64,000 nucleotides of DNA from Duganella sp. 1224 (GTDB taxonomy: Bacteria > Pseudomonadota > Gammaproteobacteria > Burkholderiales > Burkholderiaceae_D), in assembly GCF_013408245.1 (NCBI RefSeq), contig NZ_JACBYS010000001.1, forward strand, positions 1,116,001 through 1,180,000, written 5' to 3'. The translations under genes were made by a program, and so were the position numbers. The notes under the pieces were generated by a model. The model saw only the letters and a program-made list of their open reading frames with translations, did no database searches and was not told the DNA's origin. Shown here piece by piece: positions 12,449 to 22,077 of the stretch (position 1 is the first letter of the stretch; the number at the start of each line of letters is the position of its first letter).

Positions 12449-13522
12449 TTACTGGCGCAGGCGCTGCTGAAGCAGGGCCAGGACGGCGGCTTCCTCGGGG
12501 CGCAACGCGTGCAGGTCTTCCTTCAGCTCCTCCTGCGCGCGGCGGCGCAGGGCGGTCAGCATGGTGCCGTCCAGGTAGGACTCGATGACCGCCGGGTGCA
12601 CATAGCACTTGCGGCAGATGGTCGGCGTGTTGCCGAGTTTTTTGGCCACCGATTCGATCGCCTGCACCACGTTCTTCTTGGCCTGAGCCTCCGAGTCGTA
12701 CTTCTCGTACTCCAGCAGCGCCACCGCCGCCAGCACGGTGCCGGCCCAGGTGCGGAAGTCCTTGGCGGTGTAGTCGGCGCCGGTGATGGTGTGCAGGTAA
12801 TCGTTGACGTCGGCCGAGCCGATGGCGTGCGGATTGCCGTCATCGTCCTCGTACTGGAACAGCTCCTGGCCCGGCAGGTCGCGCACGCGGCGGATGATGT
12901 TGGCCAGGCGGCGGTCCTGCACCTCCACCGCGTGGTGGACGCCGCTCTTGCCGCGGAAGCGGAACTGCACCTTGCTGCCGTCCAGTCGCACGTGGCGGCC
13001 GCGCAGCGTGGTCAGGCCGAAGGACTTGTTCTCGCGCGCGTATTCCTCATTCCCGATGCGCATCAGCGTCGCTTCCAGCAGGTGGACGATGGTGGCCAGC
13101 ATCTTCTCGCGCGGCAGGCCGGGTTGGCGCAGCGCCTCGTCCACGGCGCTGCGGATCGCCGGCAGCGCCTTGCCGAAGTTGAGCATGCGCTCGTACTTGG
13201 CGTCGTCGCGGTGGCTGCGCCAGCGCGGGTGGTAGCGGTACTGCTTGCGGCCGCGCGCGTCGCGGCCGGTGGCCTGCAGGTGGCCCAGCGCGTGCTTGCA
13301 GATCCAGACGTCGGTCCATGCCGGCGGAATCACCAGCGACTTGATGCGGGCCAGCGTGTCCGCGTCGGTGACGGCGTGGCCGTCGCTGTCCAGATAGCGG
13401 AACTGTTTGCCGCGCGCCTTGCGCACGTAGCCCGGCTGGCCGTCGTGCACATAACGCAGGCCGGCCGCGCGGGCGGCATCGGCGGGGGCCAGGTCGGCGG
13501 CTGGAATGTCATCGCGCTTCAT
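12449..13522 (-). CDS. DNA topoisomerase IB (poxvirus/bacterial type)
   Basis: Type IB enzymes relax supercoils through a 3'-phosphotyrosyl intermediate without ATP. The 357-residue product shows the bacterial/poxviral layout: an N-terminal beta domain (GLRYVHDGQPGYVRKARGKQF, IPPAWTDVWICKHALGHLQATG) and a catalytic domain with YHPRWRSHRD, VQFRFRGKSG (catalytic Lys), KDFRTWAGT (catalytic Arg) and CRKCYVHPAVI with the presumed nucleophilic Tyr. The N-terminal extension upstream to 13648 was dropped; ATG at 13522 is preceded by AAGGA. These topoisomerases are patchily distributed in bacteria as accessory enzymes beside topoisomerases I and IV and gyrase. Confidence 0.93.
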   Translation of the reverse strand: MKRDDIPAADLAPADAARAAGLRYVHDGQPGYVRKARGKQFRYLDSDGHAVTDADTLARIKSLVIPPAWTDVWICKHALGHLQATGRDARGRKQYRYHPRWRSHRDDAKYERMLNFGKALPAIRSAVDEALRQPGLPREKMLATIVHLLEATLMRIGNEEYARENKSFGLTTLRGRHVRLDGSKVQFRFRGKSGVHHAVEVQDRRLANIIRRVRDLPGQELFQYEDDDGNPHAIGSADVNDYLHTITGADYTAKDFRTWAGTVLAAVALLEYEKYDSEAQAKKNVVQAIESVAKKLGNTPTICRKCYVHPAVIESYLDGTMLTALRRRAQEELKEDLHALRPEEAAVLALLQQRLRQ

Positions 13523-13595
13523 CGCTGTCCTTGGTGGGCTGAGTACGATGCATCGTACCCGCCGGCGCCACGCTACGATGTGCGCTGGCGCACGA

Positions 13596-13832
13596 TCAAT
13601 CCATGCGCTTGAGGCGCTGGCCGACGATGCTCCACTTGCAGGCGACACCGTCGACGGTGCCGGTCAGCGCCCAGCCGGTGCCGATCTTCTCGACGCCGAT
13701 CGCGCATTCCAGCTCCCGGGCCAGCTTTTCAGCCCAGCCCTTGGCGGCGCCCTGGCCCTTGAACAGCTCATGGCCATCGTAGATCACGGTGGCGTCAAAT
13801 ACGGGGGCGGCAAAAATGGTCATGATGGTCAT
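13596..13832 (-). CDS. Small hypothetical protein (78 aa)
   Basis: A short frame with good GC3-biased codon use (runs of GCC, GGC, CTG, AAG), which argues that it is translated. The product (MTIMTIFAAPVFDATVIYDG at the N-terminus, ending KWSIVGQRLKRMD) has no clear signal peptide or membrane span and no motif I recognise. A second ATG lies nine bases downstream (13823). The upstream sequence has no clear Shine-Dalgarno. It sits between the topoisomerase IB gene and a solute-binding protein gene, all on the same strand. Confidence 0.5.
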   Translation of the reverse strand: MTIMTIFAAPVFDATVIYDGHELFKGQGAAKGWAEKLARELECAIGVEKIGTGWALTGTVDGVACKWSIVGQRLKRMD

Positions 13833-13935
13833 CCCAAAAAAAAGTAAGCCGCTATTGTGCCACGCGGCTGCTGGTGTCGGCCTGCGGGCGGGATGCGTTC
13901 CAGCACCGGAGCGCGCTGGCGGCGTTGGGCAAACG

Positions 13936-14739
13936 CTAGTGGGTCTTGAAGAAGTTGCGGGCGATGCTGTCGGTTTCGCCGCTGCGCTTCATCTGGTACA
14001 GCGCGTCGTTGAACTGTTTGACGAAGTCCGTCTTGTAGGCGTAGCGGCCGTTGTCACGGTCGGTGTAGCCGAGGAAGGCTTGTTCGACGCCGATCTGCGT
14101 GGCTTCGGCCAGTTGCGCGTGGGTGCCGCCCTCGTCGTACTTGCCCTCGGCCTTGAGCTGGTTCAGCGTCCATTGGATGGAGACGCGGTCGTTGATGTAG
14201 CAGTCGATGCGGCCGATGCCCAGCTTGATGATATTGGTTTCGCTGTCGCGCGCCTCCTCCATGCGCAGCAGGCCGGCGCGCACCGCCTTGTCGAAGGCCG
14301 CGCCGCCGACGATGAAGCCGGCGTTGTTGCCGATGGTGAGGCCGTAGAAGTCTTCCGGCCAGCGCTTGCGCGGCGTGGCCAGCAGCGTCTTGCGGCACAC
14401 GGCCACCACCTTTTCCTCATACAGCGGCAGCGAGTACGGCCAGGTCCATGGCTCGTCCTTGGTGTTCATGTAGGGCGGGTAGAGCGCGAAGCCGGTGCCG
14501 GTGCGCAGCAGCGCCATGCCGCGCTTCCAGGGCACGGTGCGGATGTCCACCTGGTAGCCGTGCATATGGCTGGCGGCGGCGCGCACGATCTCGTAATACA
14601 GCCCGGCGGGCTTGCCGTTCTTTTCGTAGGAGTAGGGCGGATAGCCGGCGTCCGCGTAAATCGTGACAGGAATGTCTGCCGCCCGCGCGCTTGCGCATAG
14701 CAATGTCAGGATCAAGAGGGATCGGGACCGGGCTGTCAT
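13936..14739 (-). CDS. Periplasmic solute-binding protein, family 3 (SBP_bac_3)
   Basis: A 267-residue exported protein with a signal peptide (MTARSRSLLILTLLCASARA, cleavage near ARA-AD) and the SBP_bac_3 fold: PVTIYADAGYPPYSY at the start of lobe I, a glycine-rich ligand turn, and FYGLTIGNNAGFIVGG in the hinge region. Family members bind amino acids or related small solutes. No ABC permease or ATPase genes are adjacent, so it is an orphan; orphan members in this order are often annotated as transporter substrate-binding domain proteins and may act in sensing or be vestigial. The ligand is unknown. Confidence 0.8.
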   Translation of the reverse strand: MTARSRSLLILTLLCASARAADIPVTIYADAGYPPYSYEKNGKPAGLYYEIVRAAASHMHGYQVDIRTVPWKRGMALLRTGTGFALYPPYMNTKDEPWTWPYSLPLYEEKVVAVCRKTLLATPRKRWPEDFYGLTIGNNAGFIVGGAAFDKAVRAGLLRMEEARDSETNIIKLGIGRIDCYINDRVSIQWTLNQLKAEGKYDEGGTHAQLAEATQIGVEQAFLGYTDRDNGRYAYKTDFVKQFNDALYQMKRSGETDSIARNFFKTH

Positions 14740-14760
14740 GTGCCCATCCTAACATGATAG

Positions 14761-16032
14761 TCAGCGGGCGAGCCATTCCATCAGTTGGGCGCACAGATAC
14801 AGCGCCAGGCCGATCATGCCGCCCACCAGCGTGCCGTTGACGCGGATGAATTGCAGGTCCTTGCCGATATTGAGCTCGATCTGGCGCGACATGTCCTGGT
14901 CGTCCCAGGCCTTGACGGTATCGCTGATGTGGCGCGTGAGGAAGCTGGAAAAGGCTGGCGCCAGCGTGCGCGCCATGCCGGCCATGTGCTGGTTGAGCGA
15001 GGCGCGCATGGCCGGATGGCGCAGCAGTTCCTCGCTGAGCCACGCGCTGGCCTGCGTCACGCCGTCGCCCAGGCGCGACTGGCCGCTGGCGATGTCGGCC
15101 CGTATCCAGTCGCGCACGCTGCCCCACAAGTCCTTGAGGTAGGTGTTGAAGGTGTCGCCGTCGCGCAGGTAGCGCTTGAATTCCTCGCCGCGCGCGAGGA
15201 AGGCGGGATTGGTTTCGAGGCGCGCCAGGAAGCGCTGCACCACGCCGTCGAACTTCTGGCGCAGCTTGTGATCGCGGTCGGCGGCGATGTCCTGCATGAT
15301 GTTGTTGAGGGCCTTGGCGATCATCACCGCGCCGTTCTCGCTGATCCACTCGGTGGGCAGCACCAGTTCCATGGCCGCGTGCTCGCGCTTCAGCCAGGCG
15401 GCGATCTGGCCGGCGATCATCTCGCGCGTGGCCGGCTGGTTGACCACGCCCATCAGCGCCACCATGCCGTCGTCCAGCAGCTCCTGGTGGCGGCCGTCGC
15501 GGGTCAGGCCGGCCAGCAGCGTGCCCAGTGAGCGTGACAGGTCCAGCTTGCCGATGGCGGCGTTGAGGGCGTCGCGCAGCAGTTGCTGGATGCGGGCGTC
15601 GTCGGCGGTGGCGAGGATTTCCGGCAGCAGCTGCAGCAGGTGGCCGGCCAGGTAGCCGCGGTTGGCCGGCTCCTTCAGCCAGTTGGCCACGCCGGTGGCG
15701 GGATCGGTGTTGAGGATGACGGCGGCCAGCGCCTCCGGCTTGAGAAACTTCTCTTCGACGAAGCCGGCCAGGTTGTCGGCGATGCGCGGCTTGTTGGCGG
15801 GGATGATGGCGGTGTGGCGCGAGACGAAGGGAATCGGCACGCGGCGGAACAGCGCGGTGACGGCGAACCAGTCGGCCAGCGCGCCGACCATGGCCGCTTC
15901 CGAGATCGCGCGCAGGCCGTCGACCCAGAAACCACGCGGCGCCAGCGAGGTGGCCACGAATACCGCCGCCGCCGCCGCCAGCAGCGATAGCGCCAGGCGC
16001 TTGGATCGTTGGAGTTCCGCTTCTTTGGTCAT
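14761..16032 (-). CDS. DUF445 family inner-membrane protein (YjiN-like)
   Basis: A 423-residue protein with an N-terminal membrane span (LALSLLAAAAAVFVATSLAP), the signature DUF445 segment AAMVGALADWFAVTALFRRVP followed by IPFVSRHTAIIPANKPRIADNLAGFV, a long amphipathic helical middle, and a C-terminal hydrophobic hairpin (GTLVGGMIGLALYLCAQLM). This is the normal DUF445 arrangement. The biochemical function of the family is not established; a structural envelope role is plausible. It lies 21 bases upstream of the solute-binding protein gene on the same strand and could be cotranscribed. Confidence 0.88.
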   Translation of the reverse strand: MTKEAELQRSKRLALSLLAAAAAVFVATSLAPRGFWVDGLRAISEAAMVGALADWFAVTALFRRVPIPFVSRHTAIIPANKPRIADNLAGFVEEKFLKPEALAAVILNTDPATGVANWLKEPANRGYLAGHLLQLLPEILATADDARIQQLLRDALNAAIGKLDLSRSLGTLLAGLTRDGRHQELLDDGMVALMGVVNQPATREMIAGQIAAWLKREHAAMELVLPTEWISENGAVMIAKALNNIMQDIAADRDHKLRQKFDGVVQRFLARLETNPAFLARGEEFKRYLRDGDTFNTYLKDLWGSVRDWIRADIASGQSRLGDGVTQASAWLSEELLRHPAMRASLNQHMAGMARTLAPAFSSFLTRHISDTVKAWDDQDMSRQIELNIGKDLQFIRVNGTLVGGMIGLALYLCAQLMEWLAR

Positions 16033-16076
16033 GCGCCGATTATGGCATGCCCGGCCGGCGCGGCGCGCCGGTTAGC

Positions 16077-16838
16077 TCAGCGGTGTTTGGAATTGAGTTT
16101 GTCCAGCAGGCGCTTCAGTTCATCTTCCATGGCCGGCGACAGGTTGATGAACTGGCAGCCGATCTGCACCTGTTCGCCCAGCAGGAAGGAGCGGAAGGTG
16201 CGCGACAGGCGGATCTCCAGGTCGGCGATCATCACCGATTCCGGCCCCAGCTCCAGCCGCACGCGCTGCAGCTTGCGGCCGACGTGCAGGCCGACCGCGT
16301 CGCGCGGCGAGGCGCGCATGCCGACGCCGCCGGCCGAGAAGTCGTACAGTTGCAGCTCGTACGGCTTGCCGTTCAAAACGAAGGAGGCCATGTAGTACAC
16401 GCCCAGCGGCGTTTCCAGCCGCGCCGAGGCGCGCCGGTTCAGCACCAGGCACTTGAGCGGAAACTCCAGCGGGATCAGCGTCGGCTCGTTGGGCTTGGAC
16501 GCCCAGTCCGGCGACGACAGCGTGAACTGGATCTTGGCCGAGCGCAGCCAGGCCACAAAGGTGGCGTCGCCCGGCGGCAGGAATTCGCCCTCGTTCAGTT
16601 CGACCACAAAATACGGGTTCTCGGGATCGACCGATTTGATGCGCGCCATCACCACGTTGGTGGCGCTGGCCGGGTAAATCGAGATCGGCTCGCCGGCATC
16701 GGCCAGCAAGGTCAGGGCATCGCCGATGTCATGTTCATCGGTCATGTCATGCGGCTTCGAACCCGTTGCGATTGGCTCCACAGCATCTTTTAGGGTGGGG
16801 GGCCCGCGACGGAATTCATTTGGTATAGGATCGTTCAC
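16077..16838 (-). CDS. ycgR: Flagellar brake / PilZ-domain protein (YcgR-like)
   Basis: The product has the two-domain YcgR layout: an N-terminal YcgR split-barrel (ISIYPASATNVVMARIKSVD, FVVELNEG) and a C-terminal PilZ domain with both c-di-GMP-binding signatures, RRASAR (RxxxR) and DFSAGGVGM (D/NxSxxG). In enteric bacteria, c-di-GMP-bound YcgR slows the flagellar motor; here the same role is inferred. The start is uncertain: GTG at 16838 (253 aa) has AGAGA upstream, a TTG at 16859 would add seven residues, and the ATG inside PHDMTDEHD is a third choice. No flagellar genes lie nearby. Confidence 0.82.
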   Translation of the reverse strand: MNDPIPNEFRRGPPTLKDAVEPIATGSKPHDMTDEHDIGDALTLLADAGEPISIYPASATNVVMARIKSVDPENPYFVVELNEGEFLPPGDATFVAWLRSAKIQFTLSSPDWASKPNEPTLIPLEFPLKCLVLNRRASARLETPLGVYYMASFVLNGKPYELQLYDFSAGGVGMRASPRDAVGLHVGRKLQRVRLELGPESVMIADLEIRLSRTFRSFLLGEQVQIGCQFINLSPAMEDELKRLLDKLNSKHR

Positions 16839-16952
16839 GACGGCATATCTCTTTGACAATGACTTCTATAATGCGAGGTCGATCTGCGCAGTTTACAGCG
16901 GATTCCGGTTTTTGGCTTGCAAAAAGGCAAGAAATTTTCGGAACTTGTGGTT

Positions 16953-17702
16953 TCAGAAGCGTTCGTCGGGGCGCAGGTATCTCCATTGGCCGACCGGCAG
17001 ATCCCCCAGCTTGACCTTGCCGATACGAACTCGTTTCAAACCGACAACTTTCAAGCCGACCATCTCGCACATGCGGCGGATCTGGCGCTTCTTGCCTTCT
17101 CTGAGCGTGAAGCTGAGCTGGTCGTCGTTCTGCCAGCGCACCTTGGCCGGCAGCAGCGGCTTGCCGTCCATCCACAGGCCGTGGTTGAGCTTTTTCAGGT
17201 CGCTGTCCGGCAGCCTGCCCGGCTTGGTGTACTCGACCCGCACCAGGTATTCCTTGTCGACGTCGGTGTGTTCGCCGATCAGCTGCTTGGCCACGCGGCC
17301 GTCCTGGGTCAGCACCAGCAGGCCGACCGAGTCGATGTCCAGGCGGCCGGCCGGCACCAGCGAGCGCAGCTGCGTCGGGTGGAACTGCTCCGGCGACGGA
17401 TCGTCCGGCCAGCGGTTTTCCGGCTTGATCAGCGCCACTGCCGGCTGGTAGCCGTCCTCGGCCTGGCCGGACACATAGCCCATCGGCTTGTTGATCAGCA
17501 CCGTCACGCGCTTGGACTGCTCGGCGGCGGCCTGGCGTTCGACCGTGACCTTCTGGCTCGGATAGATCTTGGTGCCCAGCTCGGAGACGACCTTGCCGTC
17601 CACCCGCACCCAGCCGCGCGCGATCCATTCGTCGGCCTCGCGGCGCGAGCACAAGCCCAGTTCGGACATGCGTTTGGACAGGCGGAGTAATTCTTCAGAC
17701 AT
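16953..17702 (-). CDS. rRNA pseudouridine synthase (RsuA/RluB/E/F family)
   Basis: A 249-residue protein with an N-terminal S4 RNA-binding domain (LRLSKRMSELGLCSRREADEWI) and the pseudouridine synthase domain with INKPMGYVSG, the catalytic motif GRLDIDSVGLLVLTQDG (nucleophilic Asp) and the C-terminal KRQIRRM. It isomerises uridine to pseudouridine in rRNA; by overall sequence it looks most like RluF (23S position 2604), but the target cannot be fixed from sequence alone. ATG at 17702 was chosen because TAAGAG lies just upstream. It is 24 bases downstream of glnD on the same strand. Confidence 0.9.
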   Translation of the reverse strand: MSEELLRLSKRMSELGLCSRREADEWIARGWVRVDGKVVSELGTKIYPSQKVTVERQAAAEQSKRVTVLINKPMGYVSGQAEDGYQPAVALIKPENRWPDDPSPEQFHPTQLRSLVPAGRLDIDSVGLLVLTQDGRVAKQLIGEHTDVDKEYLVRVEYTKPGRLPDSDLKKLNHGLWMDGKPLLPAKVRWQNDDQLSFTLREGKKRQIRRMCEMVGLKVVGLKRVRIGKVKLGDLPVGQWRYLRPDERF

Positions 17703-17726
17703 TGCTAACACTCTTATAAAAACAGG

Positions 17727-20309
17727 TTAAACCTTGATGGCGTCCAGCAGGTCGGTTTCCAGCTGGATCTGGTTGCGTGCGTTGCTCAGCGCCGCGCCGT
17801 CGATCAGGAACACGTCTTCCACGCGCTCGCCCAGGGTCATGACCTTGGCGGTGTGCAGGTTGATCTTGTACTTGGTCAGCACGTTGGCGATCGAATACAG
17901 CAGGCCGGTGCGGTCGTTGGCCGCCACCGACAGCAGATAGTATTGTCCGCGCTCGTCGGGCCGCAAGTCGACTGTCGGTTGGATAGGGAAGGTGCGCGAC
18001 AGCCGCGACAGCCGGCCCTTGCCGGGCGCCGGCAGCGGCTCCGGATAGGTCAGCACGCCGCACAGCTCGTGCTCGATCAGGCTGATGATGTCGCGGTAGT
18101 TCTTTGCAAAGTTCTGCTCGGTGACCAGGAAGGTGTCCAGCGCGTAGCCGTGGCGCGTGGTGTGGATCTTGGCGTCGAGGATGGAGAAGTTCTTGCGGTC
18201 GAAATAGCTGCAGATGCGCGCGAACAGGTCCGGCTGGTCCTTGATGTAGACGGCGATCTGCAGGCCTTCGCCGATCGGCGCCAGGCGGCACTTGACCACC
18301 GGCTGCTCGCTGTTGAAGCGCTCGTACAGCGCGCGCGTCTGCCAGGCGATGTCGGAGGCGTCGTGGCGCAGGAAGTAGGCCACGTCCAGCTGCTTCCAGA
18401 AGGCCTCGTGCGCGTGCGCGTCCAGGCCGTACAGGCGCAGCGTGGCCAGCGCCTCGTCCTGGCGGTTGCGCAGCTCGTTGGCGGTGCTGTGCGGCTCGCC
18501 GCCCAGCACGCGCAGCGTGATCTTGTACAGGTCCTCCAGCAGCTTGGCCTTCCAGGCGTTCCACACTTTCGGGCTGGTGCCGCGGATGTCGGCCACCGTC
18601 AGCAGGTAGAGGCCGGTCAGGTGGCGCTCGTCGCCGACCAGCCTGGCGAACGACTGGATCACGTCCGGGTCGGACAGGTCCTGCTTCTGCGCCACCTGCG
18701 ACATGGTCAGGTGGTTCTCGACCAGGAACACCACCAGTTCGGTGTCCTCGTCGCTCATGCCGTGCTCGCGGCAGAACTGTTCGGCGTCGGCCATGCCCAG
18801 CTTGGAGTGGTCGCCGCCGCGGCCCTTGGCGATGTCATGGAACAGCGCGGCCAGGAACAGCACCCACGGGCGGGCGAAGTTGGCCATCAGCTGGCTGCAG
18901 AACGGGTATTCGTGCGCGTGCTCGGCCATCGTGAAGCGGCGCATATTGCGCACCACCATCAGGATGTGCTGGTCGACCGTGTAGACGTGGAACAGGTCGT
19001 GCTGCATCTGGCCGACGATCTTGCGGAAGTTGGGCAGGTAGCGGCCGAGGATGGACAAATCGTTCATGCGCCGCAGCGCGTGGATGATGCCGCGCGGCGC
19101 CTGCATGATCTGCAGGAACAGCGAGCGGTTGGCCGGATCGGCGCGGAAGGCGGCGTCGATCTGGAAGCGCTCGTGCCACAGCGCGCGGGTGGCGCGCGCG
19201 GTCATGCCCTTGATCGACGGCCGCTCGGTCATCAGCAGGAAGATTTCCAGCATCGCCGACGGCGTCTGTTCGAAGGTGTCGTCCTCGGCGATGTCGATCA
19301 GGCCGTTGATCTCGTTGAAGCGGGCGTTGATCGGCACCGCCACGCCTTCCGACGGGAACAGGCGCTCCTCGATGTTTTGCAGCAGGATGGTGTTGAGCTG
19401 GGTGACGGTCTTGGCGGCCCAGTAGTAGCGCTGCATCAGGTATTCGCTGGCGCGGCGCATGCTCGCGCCGCTGCCGGTGGCGGTCAGGCCCAGCGATTCG
19501 GCGATGGCGGTCTGGACGTCGAACACCAGCCGGTCCTCGCGGCGGCCGGCGTGCAGGTGCAGGCGCACGCGGATGTCCTTGAAGGCGCGCTCCTTTTCCA
19601 TCAGCTGCTTGGCCTCGGTCTGCGTGATCAGGCCGCTGGTGGCCAGGGTGCGCCACGAGCTGGCCAGGCCGGCCGCCTTCACCAGCCACAGGATCACCTG
19701 CAGGTCGCGCAGGCCGCCCGGGCTTTCCTTGCAGTTGGGCTCGAGGCTGAAGGCGGTGTCCTCGTACTTGGCGTGGCGCTGCTTCATCTCCAGCAGCTTG
19801 GCGTGGTAGAAGGCGCGCGGGTCCATGGCGGCGTTGTAGCGCGCCTGCAGCGCGGCGAACAGCTGCTCGTCGCCGCAGATGATGCGCGCTTCCAGCAGGC
19901 TGGTTTGCACCGTGATGTCGGCCGCCGACTCGGTCAGGCACTCGTCCACCGTGCGGATGCTGTGGCCGATTTCCAGGCCCAGATCCCACAGCAGCTGCAC
20001 CAGTTCTTCCAGCCTGGCCGTGGTGGCGGCGTCGGGCGACTGCTCCAGCAGGATCAGCAGGTCGACGTCGGAATACGGGAACAGCTCGCCGCGGCCGTAG
20101 CCGCCGACGCCAACCAGCGCCGTGTGTTGCGGCAGGCCGGCCGCGTGCCAGGCGGTGGTCAGCACCGCGTCCACGCTCTGGCGCAGGCTGCGCAGCAGCT
20201 TCTCCGGCTTGCCATCCTCCTTGAAGGCGGCAATGACGACCTGGCGGTCGGCCTTCAGCTGGCGCTTGAGCTGCTCGCGCAATTCGTTCTTCATCACGGC
20301 CGCGTTCAC
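17727..20309 (-). CDS. glnD: [Protein-PII] uridylyltransferase / uridylyl-removing enzyme GlnD
   Basis: GlnD senses glutamine and adds UMP to, or removes it from, PII proteins, setting nitrogen control. The 860-residue product has all domains: nucleotidyltransferase [18 protein letters not shown] (residues 67-84, with catalytic D81 and D83), the GlnD-type helical region, an HD phosphohydrolase domain with [18 protein letters not shown] near residue 486 (UMP removal), and two C-terminal ACT domains for glutamine binding. The start is GTG at 20309 or ATG at 20294; neither has a strong ribosome site. It lies four bases downstream of the map stop, an arrangement common in proteobacteria. Confidence 0.96.
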   Translation of the reverse strand: MNAAVMKNELREQLKRQLKADRQVVIAAFKEDGKPEKLLRSLRQSVDAVLTTAWHAAGLPQHTALVGVGGYGRGELFPYSDVDLLILLEQSPDAATTARLEELVQLLWDLGLEIGHSIRTVDECLTESAADITVQTSLLEARIICGDEQLFAALQARYNAAMDPRAFYHAKLLEMKQRHAKYEDTAFSLEPNCKESPGGLRDLQVILWLVKAAGLASSWRTLATSGLITQTEAKQLMEKERAFKDIRVRLHLHAGRREDRLVFDVQTAIAESLGLTATGSGASMRRASEYLMQRYYWAAKTVTQLNTILLQNIEERLFPSEGVAVPINARFNEINGLIDIAEDDTFEQTPSAMLEIFLLMTERPSIKGMTARATRALWHERFQIDAAFRADPANRSLFLQIMQAPRGIIHALRRMNDLSILGRYLPNFRKIVGQMQHDLFHVYTVDQHILMVVRNMRRFTMAEHAHEYPFCSQLMANFARPWVLFLAALFHDIAKGRGGDHSKLGMADAEQFCREHGMSDEDTELVVFLVENHLTMSQVAQKQDLSDPDVIQSFARLVGDERHLTGLYLLTVADIRGTSPKVWNAWKAKLLEDLYKITLRVLGGEPHSTANELRNRQDEALATLRLYGLDAHAHEAFWKQLDVAYFLRHDASDIAWQTRALYERFNSEQPVVKCRLAPIGEGLQIAVYIKDQPDLFARICSYFDRKNFSILDAKIHTTRHGYALDTFLVTEQNFAKNYRDIISLIEHELCGVLTYPEPLPAPGKGRLSRLSRTFPIQPTVDLRPDERGQYYLLSVAANDRTGLLYSIANVLTKYKINLHTAKVMTLGERVEDVFLIDGAALSNARNQIQLETDLLDAIKV

Positions 20310-20313
20310 GGGA

Positions 20314-21135
20314 TTACGCCGCCTTGGCGGCCATGCCGGTGACGAAGGCCGGCGGCGGCGGGCTGCCGGCCGACAGCGTCAGCACCTCGTAGCCGGTGTC
20401 GGTCACCAGGATCATGTGTTCCCATTGCGCGGACAGGCTGCGGTCCTTGGTCTTGATGGTCCAGCCGTCGCCCATTTCGCGGATTTCGCGGCGGCCGGCG
20501 TTGATCATCGGCTCGATGGTGAAGATCATGCCGGCCTCCAGCTTGACGCCGGTGCCGGGACGGCCGTAGTGCAGCACCTGCGGCTCCTCGTGGAACACCT
20601 TGCCGATGCCGTGGCCGCAGAATTCGCGCACCACGCTGTAGCCGGCTTTTTCGGCGTGCTGCTGGATGGCGTGGCCGATGTCGCCCAAGGCGGCGCCCGG
20701 CTTGACCTGCTCGATGCCCAGCCACATGCATTCATAGGTGACGTCCGACAGGCGCTTGGCCAGGATCGACGGTTCGCCGATGAAGAACATGCGGCTGTTG
20801 TCGCCGTGGTAGCCAGCCTTGATGACGGTGATGTCGAGGTTGACCACGTCGCCGTTTTTCAGCACCTTGTCGCCGGGGATGCCGTGGCAGATGACGTCGT
20901 TGACCGAGGTGCAGATGGCTTTCGGGTAGGGCGTGTAGCCCGGCGGGCAGTAGTTCAGCGGCGCCGGGATGGTGCCCTGGACGTTGACCATGTATTCGTG
21001 GCACAGGCGATCCAGTTCGCCCGTGGTGACGCCCGGCTTGACGAACGGGGTGATGTAGTCCAGCACTTCGGAGCCGAGGCGGCCGGCAATGCGCATGCCT
21101 TCGATATCGTCGGCGGTTTTGATGGAAATAGACAT
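20314..21135 (-). CDS. map: Methionine aminopeptidase, type I
   Basis: Removes the initiator Met from nascent proteins in the cytoplasm. The 273-residue product carries the metal-binding residues of type I enzymes in order: the two Asp ligands in VVNLDITV and GDNSRMFF, His in [12 protein letters not shown], Glu in IFTIEPM, and the distal Glu near [14 protein letters not shown] at 21135 gives [15 protein letters not shown], the usual N-terminus; a TTG at 21147 would add four residues. In many bacteria map lies divergent from rpsB; here one PEP-CTERM gene separates them. Confidence 0.96.
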   Translation of the reverse strand: MSISIKTADDIEGMRIAGRLGSEVLDYITPFVKPGVTTGELDRLCHEYMVNVQGTIPAPLNYCPPGYTPYPKAICTSVNDVICHGIPGDKVLKNGDVVNLDITVIKAGYHGDNSRMFFIGEPSILAKRLSDVTYECMWLGIEQVKPGAALGDIGHAIQQHAEKAGYSVVREFCGHGIGKVFHEEPQVLHYGRPGTGVKLEAGMIFTIEPMINAGRREIREMGDGWTIKTKDRSLSAQWEHMILVTDTGYEVLTLSAGSPPPPAFVTGMAAKAA

Positions 21136-21224
21136 AGTGGATCGCAATCAGCTAGGTAAACGGTGAACACGCCAGCCGCGCCGGGCGGCGCGTGGCGTGC
21201 GAATATGGGGAAATTATAAACGAC

Positions 21225-21250
21225 GCCGGGGCTTGCGGTGTGGCCCCGGC
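21225..21250 (-). terminator. Probable intrinsic terminator of the MHFG PEP-CTERM gene
   Basis: GCCGGGGC (21225-21232) and GCCCCGGC (21243-21250) form a perfect 8-bp GC-rich stem with a 10-base loop. On the minus strand it follows the stop codon by 11 bases and is followed by GTCGTTTATAATTT, a weak T-rich tract. The stem is strong but the tract is imperfect, hence moderate confidence. Confidence 0.55.
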
Positions 21251-21261
21251 AGAGGGCGGCG

Positions 21262-22077
21262 TCAGGCGGCGGCCTTGGCAGCCACGCGGGCGCGGCGGCG
21301 GGCCACCCAGCCGATCAGGCCCAGGCCGCCCAGCAGCATGGCCCAGGTGTCGGCCTCGGGCACCGGGGTGCGGACGGCGCCATCGCCGTCGCCGTCGATG
21401 GCCATGCCGAATGCCCTCAGACGGGCGAACTGATCGGCCAGGTCGTCCAGATCCAGCTCATCGGTCATCTCGAATTCTTCGACGCCACCGTCGCTGACGC
21501 CGTTGCTGGCCAGGCGCGGCGTACGCTTGGCCTTGGCGTCGGGGTCGACGTCGTCCAGTTGGCCCAGCTGCGTCGGCTCGTCGTCGCGCGCGTCCGGGCT
21601 GCCTAGGCGGAGGTCGGCAAACTCCAGCGGCTGGTTGTCCTCGGCGGCCTTGCTGGCTGCGGCCATGGCCGGCTGGCCCGCCGCCAGCCGGGTGATGCGG
21701 CTGACGTTGCCGCAGATTTTCGGCACCAGAATGCAGTGCTGGTCCACGCAATAGACGGCGCCGGGCTCGCTGCGGGTGGCCGCCCATTTGTTGCGGGTGA
21801 CGGTGCCGCAGACGGAGGCGGCGCCGAAGTGCATGTCGTGAATGGCGGGGTCGTACTTGTGCTGACCGCCGATGGCGTCGCGCGTGATGCTGACCGTGTC
21901 GTCCGGCAAGCGCTCTTCGATGCGGCGCTTCAGCGTGCTGCGCACGGCGGCCGGAATGTCGGTGTAGCGGTCGATGGCGGCGGCGGTGCTGCCGGTATAG
22001 GGGTTATGGCCCGGGCGATCCCAGGAACAGCTTGGTTGTATCGTAGCGGCGAGGGCGGCGGCTAACAGGACGGACAT
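21262..22077 (-). CDS. MHFG family PEP-CTERM protein
   Basis: A 271-residue secreted protein whose N-terminus (MSVLLAAALAATIQPSCSWD) is a short hydrophobic signal with no basic residues, followed by RPGHNPYTG, AAIDRYTDIPA, the MHFG tetrapeptide in IHDMHFGAASVCGTVTR, and a paired-Cys segment (YCVDQHCILVPKICGNVSRITR). The C-terminus is a PEP-CTERM sorting tail: PVPEADTWAML, a hydrophobic span and an Arg cluster (RRRAR). Such proteins are sorted by exosortase/archaeosortase-type enzymes and tied to exopolysaccharide or biofilm systems; no exosortase gene is in the window. The function of MHFG proteins is not known. Four central Cys suggest disulfides outside the cytoplasm. Confidence 0.85.
   Translation of the reverse strand: MSVLLAAALAATIQPSCSWDRPGHNPYTGSTAAAIDRYTDIPAAVRSTLKRRIEERLPDDTVSITRDAIGGQHKYDPAIHDMHFGAASVCGTVTRNKWAATRSEPGAVYCVDQHCILVPKICGNVSRITRLAAGQPAMAAASKAAEDNQPLEFADLRLGSPDARDDEPTQLGQLDDVDPDAKAKRTPRLASNGVSDGGVEEFEMTDELDLDDLADQFARLRAFGMAIDGDGDGAVRTPVPEADTWAMLLGGLGLIGWVARRRARVAAKAAA

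Noticed and set aside
11438..13612. A 724-codon plus-strand frame spanning the permease end and opposite topoisomerase IB
   Set aside because: It crosses three real genes on both strands and encodes low-complexity sequence.
13523..13648. N-terminal extension of topoisomerase IB to an earlier start
   Set aside because: The extra 42 residues are low-complexity and unlike the family; ATG 13522 has AAGGA upstream.
17853..20342. An 829-codon plus-strand frame opposite glnD
   Set aside because: Antisense shadow; GlnD with all its domains occupies the minus strand.
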